Source: Candidatus Limnocylindrales bacterium (GTDB lineage Bacteria; Desulfobacterota; Binatia; UBA1149; CAITLU01). From it: a stretch of 64,000 bases of DNA. The notes under the pieces were generated by a model. That model was not told the origin of the DNA. It did not search any database and worked only from the letters and a program-made list of their open reading frames with translations. Location: positions 536,484 to 600,483 of the forward strand of contig DASPNR010000042.1 of NCBI GenBank assembly GCA_035626395.1, in the 5' to 3' direction. How positions within the stretch are numbered: position 1 is the first letter of the stretch; every line of letters starts with the position of its first letter. This document shows positions 1 to 8,387 of this stretch, piece after piece. The position numbers and the translations under genes are program-made.

Positions 1-1051
1 TGTTCTGGATCCGCTCCAGCACCTCGCTGACGCTGCCGCGCAGCGCGGCGAACTTCTCGCGCAGAATCGGCTCGTCTCCGGGCTCGACGTGGTTGCCGAG
101 GATGTGCTCGATCACCTCGTAGCCCTGGTTCATGCAGTGCTTGATGAGCGGGTAGCCTGCGATCGCGCCGACAAGATGGATGCCGGCGACATTGGACTCG
201 TAGCTCTGGGAGATGGGAGGGACTGCGGATTCGCCTTCGGAAGCGAAGGCAACGCCGAGGCCTTCGAGGAACTTGCGCGGAGGCACCGCTCCGAGCCGCC
301 CGATGAGCATCTCGCAGGGCAGCTCGAGCTCGCCGTCACGCGTCTCCAGAACTACGCCGCCTTCGATGATGCGCTGCACCTGCGCGTGCGTGTAGTGCGC
401 GATCGCTCCCTGCTTGATCGCCTGCTCGATGGCCTGGCGGTTGCGCGGCTTGGCGCGGGCGAAGTCGTCGCGGCGGTTGACGATGGCGACTTCGTTGCGC
501 TCGGCCAGCGCCAGAGCGTTCTCGATGCCGGCATCGCCGACTCCCACCACCACCACGCGCTTGTCCGCGTGCTCGCCAGGATCGTCGAGCTGGTAGGTGA
601 CGTGCGGGAGGTGAGCGCCTTCGCATTCGAACATGCGAAGGTTTCCCTGCAGGCCGATGGCCAGGACGATGGCCCGGGCGCCCAGGCGGCGGCCGTTCTT
701 GAGCGTGACGGTGAAATCGCCCGCGGCGCCTTCGATGCGCGCCACTTCGAACTCGGCGCCGCTCCAAAGGTTGGTGCCGGCGGCGGCGGTGGCGCTGGCC
801 CATCCCTCCAGCACCTGCTCGCGCCTGCCAGCCTGGAAGGGCAGAGCCAGGTCCTTGCGCAGCTCGAGGGCGGGCGGCTCGTCCATGACGTGCTTGCCCT
901 TCTGGTACTTGAAGATCGTGTTGGCCAGACGACCGCGCTCGAGGACCACGTGCGAGACGCCGCGCCGGGCTGCCTGCGAGCCGGCGGCCAGGCCGGCGGG
1001 TCCGCCGCCGACGATGACGATCTCGAAACCATCGGCCGCGCTCTGCGCCAC
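1..1051 (-). CDS. NAD(P)/FAD-dependent thioredoxin-reductase-like oxidoreductase (C-terminus cut by window edge)
   Basis: The reading frame stays open from a GTG at 1051 to the left edge, giving about 350 residues. The GTG has GGGAGG five bases upstream, and an in-frame stop lies a little further up. The N-terminus carries the FAD Rossmann motif IVIVGGGPAGLAAG. A second dinucleotide motif, VVVVGVGDAGIENAL, marks the NAD(P) domain, and near the visible end GAIAGYPLIKHCMNQGYEV resembles the C-terminal FAD-contacting segment. The run NTIFKYQKGKHVMDEP is typical of a subgroup of thioredoxin-reductase-like proteins that, in myxobacteria, often continue into a cyclic-nucleotide-binding domain. That continuation lies outside the window and is inferred. 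No CxxC redox motif is visible, so a soluble electron-transfer reductase is likelier than a true thioredoxin reductase. It is the last visible gene of the minus-strand run starting at 3396. Confidence 0.85.
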   Translation of the reverse strand, partial: MAQSAADGFEIVIVGGGPAGLAAGSQAARRGVSHVVLERGRLANTIFKYQKGKHVMDEPPALELRKDLALPFQAGRREQVLEGWASATAAAGTNLWSGAEFEVARIEGAAGDFTVTLKNGRRLGARAIVLAIGLQGNLRMFECEGAHLPHVTYQLDDPGEHADKRVVVVGVGDAGIENALALAERNEVAIVNRRDDFARAKPRNRQAIEQAIKQGAIAHYTHAQVQRIIEGGVVLETRDGELELPCEMLIGRLGAVPPRKFLEGLGVAFASEGESAVPPISQSYESNVAGIHLVGAIAGYPLIKHCMNQGYEVIEHILGNHVEPGDEPILREKFAALRGSVSEVLERIQN

Positions 1052-1144
1052 GAACGCCTCCCGCCAGTGCAACGGCCGCGATGATCGCGGCGTGCGCCGA
1101 CCCTATCGCAGCGTCCGCGGCCAGGGAACCCGCTGCGCCGCGCG

Positions 1145-1549
1145 CTACGGAACCTGCTGCCAGCGCGCAGTGGCGCAATGACCGTGCGCGTCGAAAAGGA
1201 TCAGCAGCTGGGGGCCGGCCTTGCCCGGCGCAGAGAAATCGTAAACCCATGCCGCGCTCGTCTCGCAGTACGGCGCGTTGTCGCACGTGGTCGGTCTGCC
1301 CAGGCTGCTGGCGATCTGCGTGCGCGTCAGAGTCCGCAGCGAAGTCAGGTCGATGCTGGCCGCCGACATGTCGGCGCCGGCGCGGGCAGCGTCGAGCCCC
1401 GCCCGAAGCTGGCTCAGAAGCTGCTTGGACAGCCGCTCCTGCTCGGCCTTCTCCTCGGCACTGGCGGCCACTGCGGGCGCAGGGGGATCGGGCGCGAAAA
1501 GCATGAACATCGCGGTGAAACAGCAGGCTCGGACCAACCTCCAGCGCAC
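1145..1549 (-). CDS. small secreted hypothetical protein
   Basis: A 134-residue protein starts at a GTG at 1549, which has GAGGGAG seven bases upstream. The N-terminus (MRWRLVRACCFTAMFMLFA) is a basic then hydrophobic signal sequence, with probable cleavage after AVAA near residue 29, so the product is likely periplasmic. A charged helical stretch follows (EEKAEQERLSKQLL). Then comes a small domain with two Cys (CDNAPYC) and a terminal beta-rich part (AAWVYDFSAP, QLLILFDAHGHC) resembling small SmpA/OmlA-like or lipoprotein-attached folds. No family is recognised with confidence. It lies 12 bases after the VanX-like gene and is probably co-transcribed with it. Confidence 0.7.
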   Translation of the reverse strand: MRWRLVRACCFTAMFMLFAPDPPAPAVAASAEEKAEQERLSKQLLSQLRAGLDAARAGADMSAASIDLTSLRTLTRTQIASSLGRPTTCDNAPYCETSAAWVYDFSAPGKAGPQLLILFDAHGHCATARWQQVP

Positions 1550-1561
1550 GCAGCGGCTCCC

Positions 1562-2362
1562 TCAATCACCGATCGGGACGTCGAAGTGGCTGTCGGGATA
1601 CGGCTCGTTCACCAGAGCGTAGTGCCACCACTCCTTCTCGTAGTTGCGGAAGCCGCCCTCTTCCATTGCGGCCCGTAGAAGGTCGCGGTGGATGCGGGCC
1701 TGGGCGGTGATGGCCGGGTGATCGGTGGCCGCGGAGGGGTCGAAGAAGTCGTAGGTGGTGCCCATGTCCAGCTCGAAGCTGCCTGCCGCCGACGATCGCA
1801 CCAGCGTCAGGTCCACGGTGCTGGCGCGGCTGTGGCCCGAGCACTCGGCAATATATCCGTCGGCGATGATGCGGCTCTTGTCGACGCCAGGATAATAGCT
1901 CCCCTTGGTCGACGTGTCGGCGTGGTCGCGCGCCCAGCGCACGAAATCGTCGACCGCTCGCTGCGGGCGGTAGCAGTCCAGCACGCGCAGGCCCAGCCCC
2001 TGCGGTCGCAGTCGCCGCTGGACCCGAGCGAGGGCCTCGGCCGCGGGGCGCGAGAGCAGGCAGCGGGCGCGGTGGTAGCCGGCGGCCGGCCGGCCAAGGA
2101 AGTTGTCGTCGCCAGCGTAACGGATGTCCTCCTCGATGGTCGGATCGACCTCCTGGATTGCGACCAGCTCGGGTTGCGCGCGCGCGCTCGGACATCGTGT
2201 GGCAGCCGGCGGGGACAGCGCGGCACAGGCGGGCAGCCATGCGCCAACGAGCAGGGCCGCCATGGCCGCGCGCTTTGTCGTGGCAAAGCCGTCGACCGCT
2301 GGGACGGCCGGGGCCCGCGTCGCGGCCGCGTCGGCCGCGGTGGCAGTCGCGCCCGTGTTCAC
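1562..2362 (-). CDS. VanX-like D-alanyl-D-alanine dipeptidase, probable lipoprotein
   Basis: This is a zinc D-Ala-D-Ala dipeptidase of peptidase family M15D. The metal-binding signature is intact: SGHSRASTVDLTL gives His and Asp seven residues apart, as in VanX, and EWWHYAL gives the catalytic Glu and third His ligand. The segment LLVGAWLPAC is a lipobox, so the mature enzyme is probably anchored in the envelope. The start is uncertain. I chose GTG 2362, which has AGGA six bases upstream within the end of the preceding gene and keeps a Lys-Arg pair before the hydrophobic stretch. An ATG at 2263 begins directly at the hydrophobic stretch but has no ribosome site. Nothing suggests a vancomycin-resistance operon (no ligase or two-component pair), so a role in peptidoglycan recycling or nutrition is more likely. 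Confidence 0.85.
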   Translation of the reverse strand: MNTGATATAADAAATRAPAVPAVDGFATTKRAAMAALLVGAWLPACAALSPPAATRCPSARAQPELVAIQEVDPTIEEDIRYAGDDNFLGRPAAGYHRARCLLSRPAAEALARVQRRLRPQGLGLRVLDCYRPQRAVDDFVRWARDHADTSTKGSYYPGVDKSRIIADGYIAECSGHSRASTVDLTLVRSSAAGSFELDMGTTYDFFDPSAATDHPAITAQARIHRDLLRAAMEEGGFRNYEKEWWHYALVNEPYPDSHFDVPIGD

Positions 2363-2370
2363 CACCAATC

Positions 2371-3396
2371 CTACAGGAGCCGGCCGCGGCGCAGCAGCCA
2401 GACGAGCGTGCCGGCCAGCGCCAGCGCCGCCGCCCAGAAGGCGGCGTAGCCGTACTGCCATTCGAGCTCGGGAAGCACGCGAAAGTTCATGCCGTAGACG
2501 CCGCACAGGAACGTCAGCGGCAGGAAGATGACGCTGACCGCGGTCAGGCGTTTCATGACGGCGTTGGTGCGGTGGCTGACCATGGACATGTAGAGGTCGA
2601 GCGAGCCCGACAGGATCTCGCGGTCGGCCAGCACGTCGGTCAGCACGCGCTCGACGGTCGCCTCCATGTCCGCGAGAAAGGGCCGCGTCTCGTCGCTGAC
2701 GAAGGCCGACTTTCGCATGTGCAGCTCGTTCATGACGCTTCGCGCCGGCACCAGCACCTTGCGGAAGGACAGCACGTCGTTGCCGAGCTCGGAGATGGCG
2801 GCGAAGACCGAGTCCTCGACGTCGCCGATCAGCATGGCCTGAAGCGCCTCCACCCGGGAGAGCAGGCAGGACTGCCCATCGATGTAGTTCTCGGTCAGGT
2901 GCTCGAGCAGCTCGTAGATCAGGAAGCTGGGGCCCTTGGCGAAGCGGACGAAATCGGACCGGTATTCGCGCTTCATCTGGTCGAGGAAGCGCACCGGGCC
3001 GTGGTGGACGGTCAGCAGGAAATGCTCGGAGATGACCGCCGAGACCCGCTCGAACGCCAGCCGCTCGCCTTCGATCCGGCAGCCGGTCAGGGCCAGGAAC
3101 AGGTAGTCGTCGAAGCGGCTCAGGCGAGTGTCGGGCCTGGCCGAGGCGACTTCGCCTACGAGCGCGGCATCGACCAGCTCGAGCTCGGCGAGGAAAGCGG
3201 CAGCGGGCGCGGCCTCCTGCACGTCGACGTCGATCCATGTGTAGCGGCCTTGTTCGAGCGCATCGGCGAAGCGGGCGAGCTCGGAGGCGTGAAGCGTCTT
3301 GGCAGCGAAGTCGAACTCGACGACCTCGAGCCGGCATCCTGCAGGTGCCGGCGACAACGGTGCAGGTGCATGCAGCATGACGCGCAGCATAATCAT
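2371..3396 (-). CDS. CorA-family divalent cation channel
   Basis: This 341-residue member of the CorA magnesium/cobalt channel family has a long cytoplasmic alpha/beta and coiled-helix domain (about residues 1-275). Two C-terminal membrane helices follow (roughly 280-300 and 315-335). The first ends in the signature YGMNF, with GMN at about 302-304, the selectivity loop of CorA pentamers. The C-terminus is basic (LLRRGRLL), placing it in the cytoplasm. It is the first gene of the minus-strand run and its stop abuts the next start, suggesting coupled translation. Initiation could be at any of three Met codons within the first seven residues. The substrate could be Mg2+, Co2+, Ni2+ or Zn2+; the sequence does not decide. 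Confidence 0.9.
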   Translation of the reverse strand: MIMLRVMLHAPAPLSPAPAGCRLEVVEFDFAAKTLHASELARFADALEQGRYTWIDVDVQEAAPAAAFLAELELVDAALVGEVASARPDTRLSRFDDYLFLALTGCRIEGERLAFERVSAVISEHFLLTVHHGPVRFLDQMKREYRSDFVRFAKGPSFLIYELLEHLTENYIDGQSCLLSRVEALQAMLIGDVEDSVFAAISELGNDVLSFRKVLVPARSVMNELHMRKSAFVSDETRPFLADMEATVERVLTDVLADREILSGSLDLYMSMVSHRTNAVMKRLTAVSVIFLPLTFLCGVYGMNFRVLPELEWQYGYAAFWAAALALAGTLVWLLRRGRLL

Positions 3397-3537
3397 GCAT
3401 GCCCCCCTGATGTAACCCGGCAGGAATTCGCTTGCCGTAGCAGCGCCGCACCATCACAGATGCATGAATCGCGGCATCCAACGCGGCCCATCGATTCGAC
3501 AGGCGATCTCGGTGGTGGGGTTCTTGTTGCGGCCTGA

Positions 3538-4302
3538 ATGAAGGTGCAGTTTGGGGTCGTGCGTGTGACGGGCGTAAGCAGCAAGAAACGGATTGCGGCA
3601 ATGGCCGCGTGGTCGGCCATCGTGCTATGGCCGTGCTCAGTGCTTTGTCAGCAAGCGGATGCTCCGCTGTCGCTGGCCGCCACTGCCGGCACGCACGTCC
3701 GTCCCGTCACGTTCGGGCCCGACGCGATCCGCAGCGGCCAAGGAGCCGGCGAGCTGTTCGGCTTCGACGATCCGGTGCCGGGCGGAAAGCGCAGCGAGAT
3801 CGGCGGCGCCGTCGGCGCGCGCCTTCCGCTCGGGACGCACGGCTATGTCGAAGGGTACGTGCTCGAGTACGCCGAGGACGATCTGGAGCATTCCTTCGAA
3901 GTTCTGCGGCGCGCCACCGGCTACAGCGCCGGCGCCCGGCAGGTCTTCCGGCTCGGCGGGCGAGGCCTGGAGCTGGCCCTGGGGCTGAGAATGGATTCGA
4001 TGCCCTCGGATCCGTTTGCCGGGCGCGGCTCCCGATACGAAGGTCGCGAACTGGAGGCTGGCCTCGGCTGGACCTTGCCCGGGTCGGTCGGCGCCAGGGC
4101 GTTCTATGGATATCGCTCCGGCACCTCGGACCGGTTCGCCGACAACAAGGAGCGTCATCGCATCCGCCTCGAGATTGGCCACAACGTATCGGACTGGCTG
4201 CGGCTGCGCGCGTCCTTCCTCAGCCGCATCCACGACTCCAGCGCGCTCCCTTCGGAGCGGGGCCGCTATCTCGCCTGTATCGGCTTCGAGGCCAAGTACT
4301 GA
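3538..4302 (+). CDS. outer-membrane beta-barrel-like hypothetical protein
   Basis: A 254-residue protein starts at ATG 3538, or possibly at ATG 3601. A hydrophobic signal (AAWSAIVLWPCSVLC) is followed by QQADAP, so export is likely. The rest alternates short aromatic and hydrophobic strands with turns: EIGGAVGARLPLG, GYVEGYVLEYAEDD, LELALGLRM, GARAFYGYRSG and HRIRLEIGHNVSDWLRL. It ends ACIGFEAKY with an aromatic terminal residue, as beta-barrel assembly substrates usually do. The tail pattern resembles surface lipopolysaccharide-type or cellulose-export barrels, but I cannot name a family. It is divergent from the CorA gene and stands alone; a weak GC hairpin follows it at 4309-4334. Confidence 0.65.
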   Translation: MKVQFGVVRVTGVSSKKRIAAMAAWSAIVLWPCSVLCQQADAPLSLAATAGTHVRPVTFGPDAIRSGQGAGELFGFDDPVPGGKRSEIGGAVGARLPLGTHGYVEGYVLEYAEDDLEHSFEVLRRATGYSAGARQVFRLGGRGLELALGLRMDSMPSDPFAGRGSRYEGRELEAGLGWTLPGSVGARAFYGYRSGTSDRFADNKERHRIRLEIGHNVSDWLRLRASFLSRIHDSSALPSERGRYLACIGFEAKY

Positions 4303-4308
4303 ACGCTC

Positions 4309-4334
4309 GAGGCGCCGCTGACGCAGCGCGCCTC
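4309..4334 (+). terminator. weak possible terminator hairpin
   Basis: GAGGCGC and GCGCCTC form a 7-bp stem just after the stop at 4302. The following bases (TCTCGATT) are not a clear U-tract, so this is only a possible terminator. Confidence 0.25.
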
Positions 4335-4470
4335 TCTCGATTGACCTGCCCGCACCCTCCCCGGTAAATGAACGCGTCGGCGGCGTTGCCGTCGTTCATC
4401 TTCAACGGATGCAGATCGGGTCGCCGGCCGCCTGGCGAACCTGGCGCGGCTGAGAGCACAGGAGAGGCAC

Positions 4471-5421
4471 ATGGCGAGGGTGGCTGCGGCAAGGCCTGGC
4501 GGGACGAACGGCGTACGCGGAATGCGCGATCGGCTGCTGGCCATCGCCGGCTGCTGCGCCATCGTCGCCGGCTGCGGAACGCTCGAGGCGCGGATGTACG
4601 ATCTGCAGCAGCTGGCGCCCGATGCGCTGGTCGGCCCGGGTGCGCCGCAGGGCCTGCAGCTGGCGCCGCTGGTCTCCAACCAGCGCAACGTCTTCACGCG
4701 CAGCTACCACATCGGCGAGACCTACACGTCGCGTGCCGGCGAGGCCATGATCAGCGTCAAGAACTACACGGTCATGGAGCGCATCGGACGGGCGACGGCG
4801 CTGGCGGATTTCGAGCAGACGTGCGGCCGCAGCCTCCTGGGACGCCGCGGCGTCTCCTGCCGTCGCATTCCGCTGGCGGCGGTCCGCGGCACGGCCGGCG
4901 CAGTGTTCTCCGTCGTCGGCGCGGTGCGCACGGCCGACGGCGACTACTTCGCCGTGGCCATGCCGGCCGAGCCCGGCACCGAAGTCTACCTCCTCGTCGA
5001 TCGACGTGGCGCCCTCCGCAAGGGCGCGTACGTCGTGTGGCGACGGTCGAAGGTGGCCGGCCTCAACGCCGGCGGCGTCACGCTCGATGAGGTGGTGCCC
5101 GACTCGCTGCTGTTCGAGGAGGACAAGCCTCTGTTCCGGTTCGAGACCGTCGAGCGCTTCGTGGCCAGCGGGCCGGGCTACCTCAACTTCGACGTCGTCT
5201 ATTCCGGCTTCCGGTCCGGCTCGCGCACCGACAACTACGTGCTGACCTACCGGGAGTACGGACGCGACGCGACCGATCGGGCCAGCTTCACGCAGCAGCT
5301 TCCGTTCTCGATCGCCAATCGCGACATCGACATCATGGGGCTGCGCGTGCACGTCGAGGACGTGACGCCCGACAGCATCACGTTCCAGGTGCTGCAGGAC
5401 GCGCAGTCGACGGCGCGCTGA
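4471..5421 (+). CDS. lipoprotein of unknown function
   Basis: A 316-residue protein starts at ATG 4471, with AGGAG six bases upstream. After a basic leader, the segment LLAIAGCCAIVAGC is a lipoprotein signal with the lipobox Cys near residue 35, so the mature protein is membrane-anchored in the periplasm. The body contains repeated beta-type segments such as GETYTSRAGEAMISVKNY, YFAVAMPAEPGTEVYLLVDR and PGYLNFDVVYSGFRSG. No catalytic signature or known domain name is recognisable. It is followed three bases later by a GNAT acetyltransferase and may be co-transcribed with it. Confidence 0.75.
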   Translation: MARVAAARPGGTNGVRGMRDRLLAIAGCCAIVAGCGTLEARMYDLQQLAPDALVGPGAPQGLQLAPLVSNQRNVFTRSYHIGETYTSRAGEAMISVKNYTVMERIGRATALADFEQTCGRSLLGRRGVSCRRIPLAAVRGTAGAVFSVVGAVRTADGDYFAVAMPAEPGTEVYLLVDRRGALRKGAYVVWRRSKVAGLNAGGVTLDEVVPDSLLFEEDKPLFRFETVERFVASGPGYLNFDVVYSGFRSGSRTDNYVLTYREYGRDATDRASFTQQLPFSIANRDIDIMGLRVHVEDVTPDSITFQVLQDAQSTAR

Positions 5422-5424
5422 GCG

Positions 5425-5916
5425 GTGGGCCTTTCGGTTCGCGCGGGCACGCCGCGGGACGTGCGCTTCGTCTTCGGCTGCATTCGCGCGCTGGCCGAGT
5501 TCGAGAAGCTCACGCACGAGTTCCACGGCAGCGAAGAGCAGCTTCGCGAGCACCTGTTCGAAGGCCGCACCTACGCCGAGCTGCTGATCGGCGAGATCGA
5601 CGGGATGCCCGCCGGCTACGCGCTGTTCTTTTCCACCTACAGCACGTTCCTGACGCGGCCGGGACTTTTTCTGGAGGATCTGTTCGTCCAGCCGGCCTGT
5701 CGAAGCCGCGGTCTGGCCACGGCGATGCTCATCGAGTTGGCGCGCATCGCGGTGGAGCGCGGCTGCGGCCGTCTGGAATGGTCGGTGCTGGACTGGAATC
5801 AGCGCGCGATCGCCTTTTACGATTCGCTCGGCGCCGCGCCCGTGCGCGGCTGGATTCCCTATCGCATCAGCGGGCCTGCCCTGGCGGGCCTGGCCGCCCG
5901 GCCGCTGCCGAAATAG
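5425..5916 (+). CDS. GNAT-family N-acetyltransferase
   Basis: A 163-residue single-domain acetyltransferase begins at GTG 5425, three bases after the previous stop. It closely follows the diamine (spermidine/spermine) acetyltransferase layout: VRAGTPRDVRFVFGCIRALAE at the N-terminus, then GLFLEDLFVQPACRSRGLATAML containing the acetyl-CoA pyrophosphate loop (R/QxxGxG/A, here CRSRGLA). A C-terminal NQRAIAFYDSLGA segment is typical of the family. The enzyme transfers an acetyl group from acetyl-CoA to an amine. The substrate is not readable from sequence; polyamines or thialysine-like amines are the family precedent. Confidence 0.85.
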   Translation: MGLSVRAGTPRDVRFVFGCIRALAEFEKLTHEFHGSEEQLREHLFEGRTYAELLIGEIDGMPAGYALFFSTYSTFLTRPGLFLEDLFVQPACRSRGLATAMLIELARIAVERGCGRLEWSVLDWNQRAIAFYDSLGAAPVRGWIPYRISGPALAGLAARPLPK

Positions 5917-6031
5917 CGGTGTCTATCGCCCCGGATGCGGCCTATACTCGCCGCCACCGGGAGCCACCGCGCCTTTGCGGCGTCCAACGGGCCGCGCGCC
6001 CGCTTGGCCCGAAGGCGCATCGAGGGAACCG

Positions 6032-6994
6032 ATGAGCAACATCCGAACCAGCGCCCACAGCCATGAGAAGCTCGAGCAGGTCATTCAGGCCGCTGCCGAG
6101 AGCTACAAGGCCGGGCGCGGCATAGACAGCCTGGAGAGCGCGGCGCTGCCCAACTCGCGCAAGGTCGTCGAGGCGCTCGAGCACCTCAAGCACGTCATCT
6201 ACATGGGCTTCTACTCCACCCGCGACCTGGACGAAGCCAACCTGCGCCACTACATCGCCGAGCACGTCTACGAATCCTTCGAAATCCTGGTCGAGCAGAT
6301 CTCTCGGGCCGTCGTCTACCGGCGGCTTCGCGGCGGGGCGCCCGAGAAGCAGGACGTCGAGTGGAGCGAGGACGTCGTCCTGTCGGTGCTCGGCCGCATT
6401 CCCGACCTGCGCTCGGATCTGCAGCTGGACCTGCAGGCTGCCTACGACGGCGATCCGGCGGCGGAAAGCCTCGAGGAGATCATCTTCAGCTATCCGGCCA
6501 TCGAGGCCATCACCTGCTACCGCGTCGCGCACGAATTCTTCACGCACCACACGCCGATGATCCCGCGCATCATGACCGAGCATGCGCACATGCAGACCGG
6601 CATCGACATCCATCCGGGCGCCACCATCGGCAAGGCGTTCTTCATCGACCACGGCACCGGCGTGGTGATCGGTGCGACCTGCGAGATCGGCGACCGCGTC
6701 AAGCTCTACCAGGGCGTGACTCTGGGAGCGCTGTCGATTCCGCGCGACCAGTGCGGCAGCGTGATCCGCGGCAACAAGCGCCATCCTACGCTCGAGGACG
6801 ACGTGACGATCTATGCCGGTGCGACCATTCTGGGCGGCGACACCGTCGTCGGGCGCGGCTCGGTCATCGGCGGCAACGTGTGGCTGACCGAGTCGGTGCC
6901 GCCGTACTCGCGCGTGACCTACTCGCCGCCCACCTGCAGCGAGAATGCGACGCAGACGGTGACACAAAGAGCTGCAGGCGGGCAGATGCGATAG
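6032..6994 (+). CDS. cysE: serine O-acetyltransferase
   Basis: This enzyme acetylates L-serine with acetyl-CoA, the first committed step of cysteine synthesis. The start at ATG 6032 is favoured by GAGGGA five bases upstream. The 320-residue protein has the N-terminal alpha-helical domain of serine acetyltransferases (about 1-165). A left-handed beta-helix of hexapeptide repeats follows, seen in HMQTGIDIHPGATIGKAFF, DHGTGVVIGATCEIGDRV and LYQGVTLGAL. The conserved DHGTG segment contains the catalytic Asp-His pair. The larger length matches the EpsC/plant-like class rather than the 270-residue enterobacterial CysE. No O-acetylserine sulfhydrylase lies beside it in this window. Confidence 0.92.
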   Translation: MSNIRTSAHSHEKLEQVIQAAAESYKAGRGIDSLESAALPNSRKVVEALEHLKHVIYMGFYSTRDLDEANLRHYIAEHVYESFEILVEQISRAVVYRRLRGGAPEKQDVEWSEDVVLSVLGRIPDLRSDLQLDLQAAYDGDPAAESLEEIIFSYPAIEAITCYRVAHEFFTHHTPMIPRIMTEHAHMQTGIDIHPGATIGKAFFIDHGTGVVIGATCEIGDRVKLYQGVTLGALSIPRDQCGSVIRGNKRHPTLEDDVTIYAGATILGGDTVVGRGSVIGGNVWLTESVPPYSRVTYSPPTCSENATQTVTQRAAGGQMR

Positions 6995-7135
6995 TCCTGC
7001 ACTCGGGCGTACGCAGGCGGCCGGCCAGCACGCGGGCGATGCCGCGGCGTAGCCGGCAGCCCGAAGCCGATGTTGCGGCCCGCACGGCCGCTGGCGCGCT
7101 TGCGGCAGGCGGCGGCGCGGGACAAAACCGCCGCC

Positions 7136-8290
7136 ATGACGACGGCCATCTCGACCGAAGATCTCCTGTTCAACCCGACGCCCGAGCACACGATGCTGCG
7201 CGAAACGGTGCGTCGCTTCACCGAGAGCGAAGTCGAGCCGCAGGCCGAAGAGCACGACCACACCGGCACGCTCAACATCGGGCTGCTGCGGCGCTGCGGA
7301 GAGCTCGGTCTGCTCGGCCTGACCGTTCCCGAAGAGGACGGCGGCGCCGGCATGGACGCGGTGGCTGCCGTCATTGCGCACCACGAGCTGGCCAAGGCCG
7401 ACCCCGGGTTCACGCTGGCCTACCTGGCGCACTACGTTTTGTTCGTAAACAACTTCTACAACGCCGCCAGCGCCGAGCAGCGCGCGCGTATCCTGCCGAA
7501 GGTGGTGGCCGGCGAATGGGTCGGCGCGATGGCGATGACCGAGCCCGGCGCCGGCACCGACGTTCTCGGCATGGCCACGACCGCCGAGCGCCGCGGCGAC
7601 GCCTACGTGCTCAACGGCCGCAAGATGTTCATCACCAACGGCTACGAGGCCAGCGTCATCCTGACCTACGCGAAAGTGGAAGGCCGCATTACGGCGTTCG
7701 TGGTGGAGCGAGGGTTTCCGGGCTTTTCCACCGGTGAGCCGATCAAGAAGATGGGCATGCGCGCCTCGACGATGTGCGAGCTGGTGTTCGACAACTGTCC
7801 GGTGCCTGCCGCCAACCGCCTGGGCGAAGAAGGCGGCGGGATCACGTGCATGATGCGCAATCTGGAGATCGAGCGGCTGTGCCTGGCGGCGATGAGCCTC
7901 GGCATTGCCGATCGCTGCGTCGCCGAGATGATCGCCTATGCCGGGCAGCGCAAGGCGTTCGGCCGGCCCATCGCGGAGTTCGGACAGATCCAGCGCTACA
8001 TCGGCGACTCTTTCGCCGAGCTGGAGGCGGCGCGGTGCCTGATCTACCGCGAGGCGGCGCGCGTGGCGCCCGGCAGCCGCAACCGCGTCGGCACCGATGC
8101 CGCCAAGCTGTTCGCGGCGCCGATGGCCAAGCGCGTCGCCGACAACGCCATGCAGGTGCTCGGCGGCTACGGCTACACGAGCGAGTACAAGATCGAGCGC
8201 TTCCTTCGCGATGCCAAGCTGAACGAGATCGGCGGCGGCACGCTCGAGAGCCATCAGAAGAACATCACCCGCGACCTGGTGAAGGCATGA
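7136..8290 (+). CDS. acyl-CoA dehydrogenase (isovaleryl-CoA dehydrogenase-like)
   Basis: This 384-residue flavoprotein should introduce the alpha-beta double bond into an acyl-CoA using FAD. The FAD/substrate segment AMAMTEPGAGTDVLGM sits in the middle beta domain. The C-terminal helical domain has RKAFGRPIAEFGQIQ and MQVLGGYGYTSEYKIERF. At the position where medium-chain enzymes carry the catalytic Glu (YEGT), this protein has IGGGT. Glu residues in NLEIERLCLAAM fit the isovaleryl-CoA dehydrogenase location of the base, so a branched or short-chain substrate is likely. The start at ATG 7136 follows a 140-base gap with no gene. The next gene downstream is a lipocalin-like protein. Confidence 0.9.
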   Translation: MTTAISTEDLLFNPTPEHTMLRETVRRFTESEVEPQAEEHDHTGTLNIGLLRRCGELGLLGLTVPEEDGGAGMDAVAAVIAHHELAKADPGFTLAYLAHYVLFVNNFYNAASAEQRARILPKVVAGEWVGAMAMTEPGAGTDVLGMATTAERRGDAYVLNGRKMFITNGYEASVILTYAKVEGRITAFVVERGFPGFSTGEPIKKMGMRASTMCELVFDNCPVPAANRLGEEGGGITCMMRNLEIERLCLAAMSLGIADRCVAEMIAYAGQRKAFGRPIAEFGQIQRYIGDSFAELEAARCLIYREAARVAPGSRNRVGTDAAKLFAAPMAKRVADNAMQVLGGYGYTSEYKIERFLRDAKLNEIGGGTLESHQKNITRDLVKA

Positions 8291-8387
8291 CGGCCATGGG
8301 GCCGGGCACGCCCGCGCCGCGCTCGACGCTGCCTCTGCCGGTGCGCACGTGCAGCCGAAACGCGAGCGAGAGCCGTCCGAGGCGATC

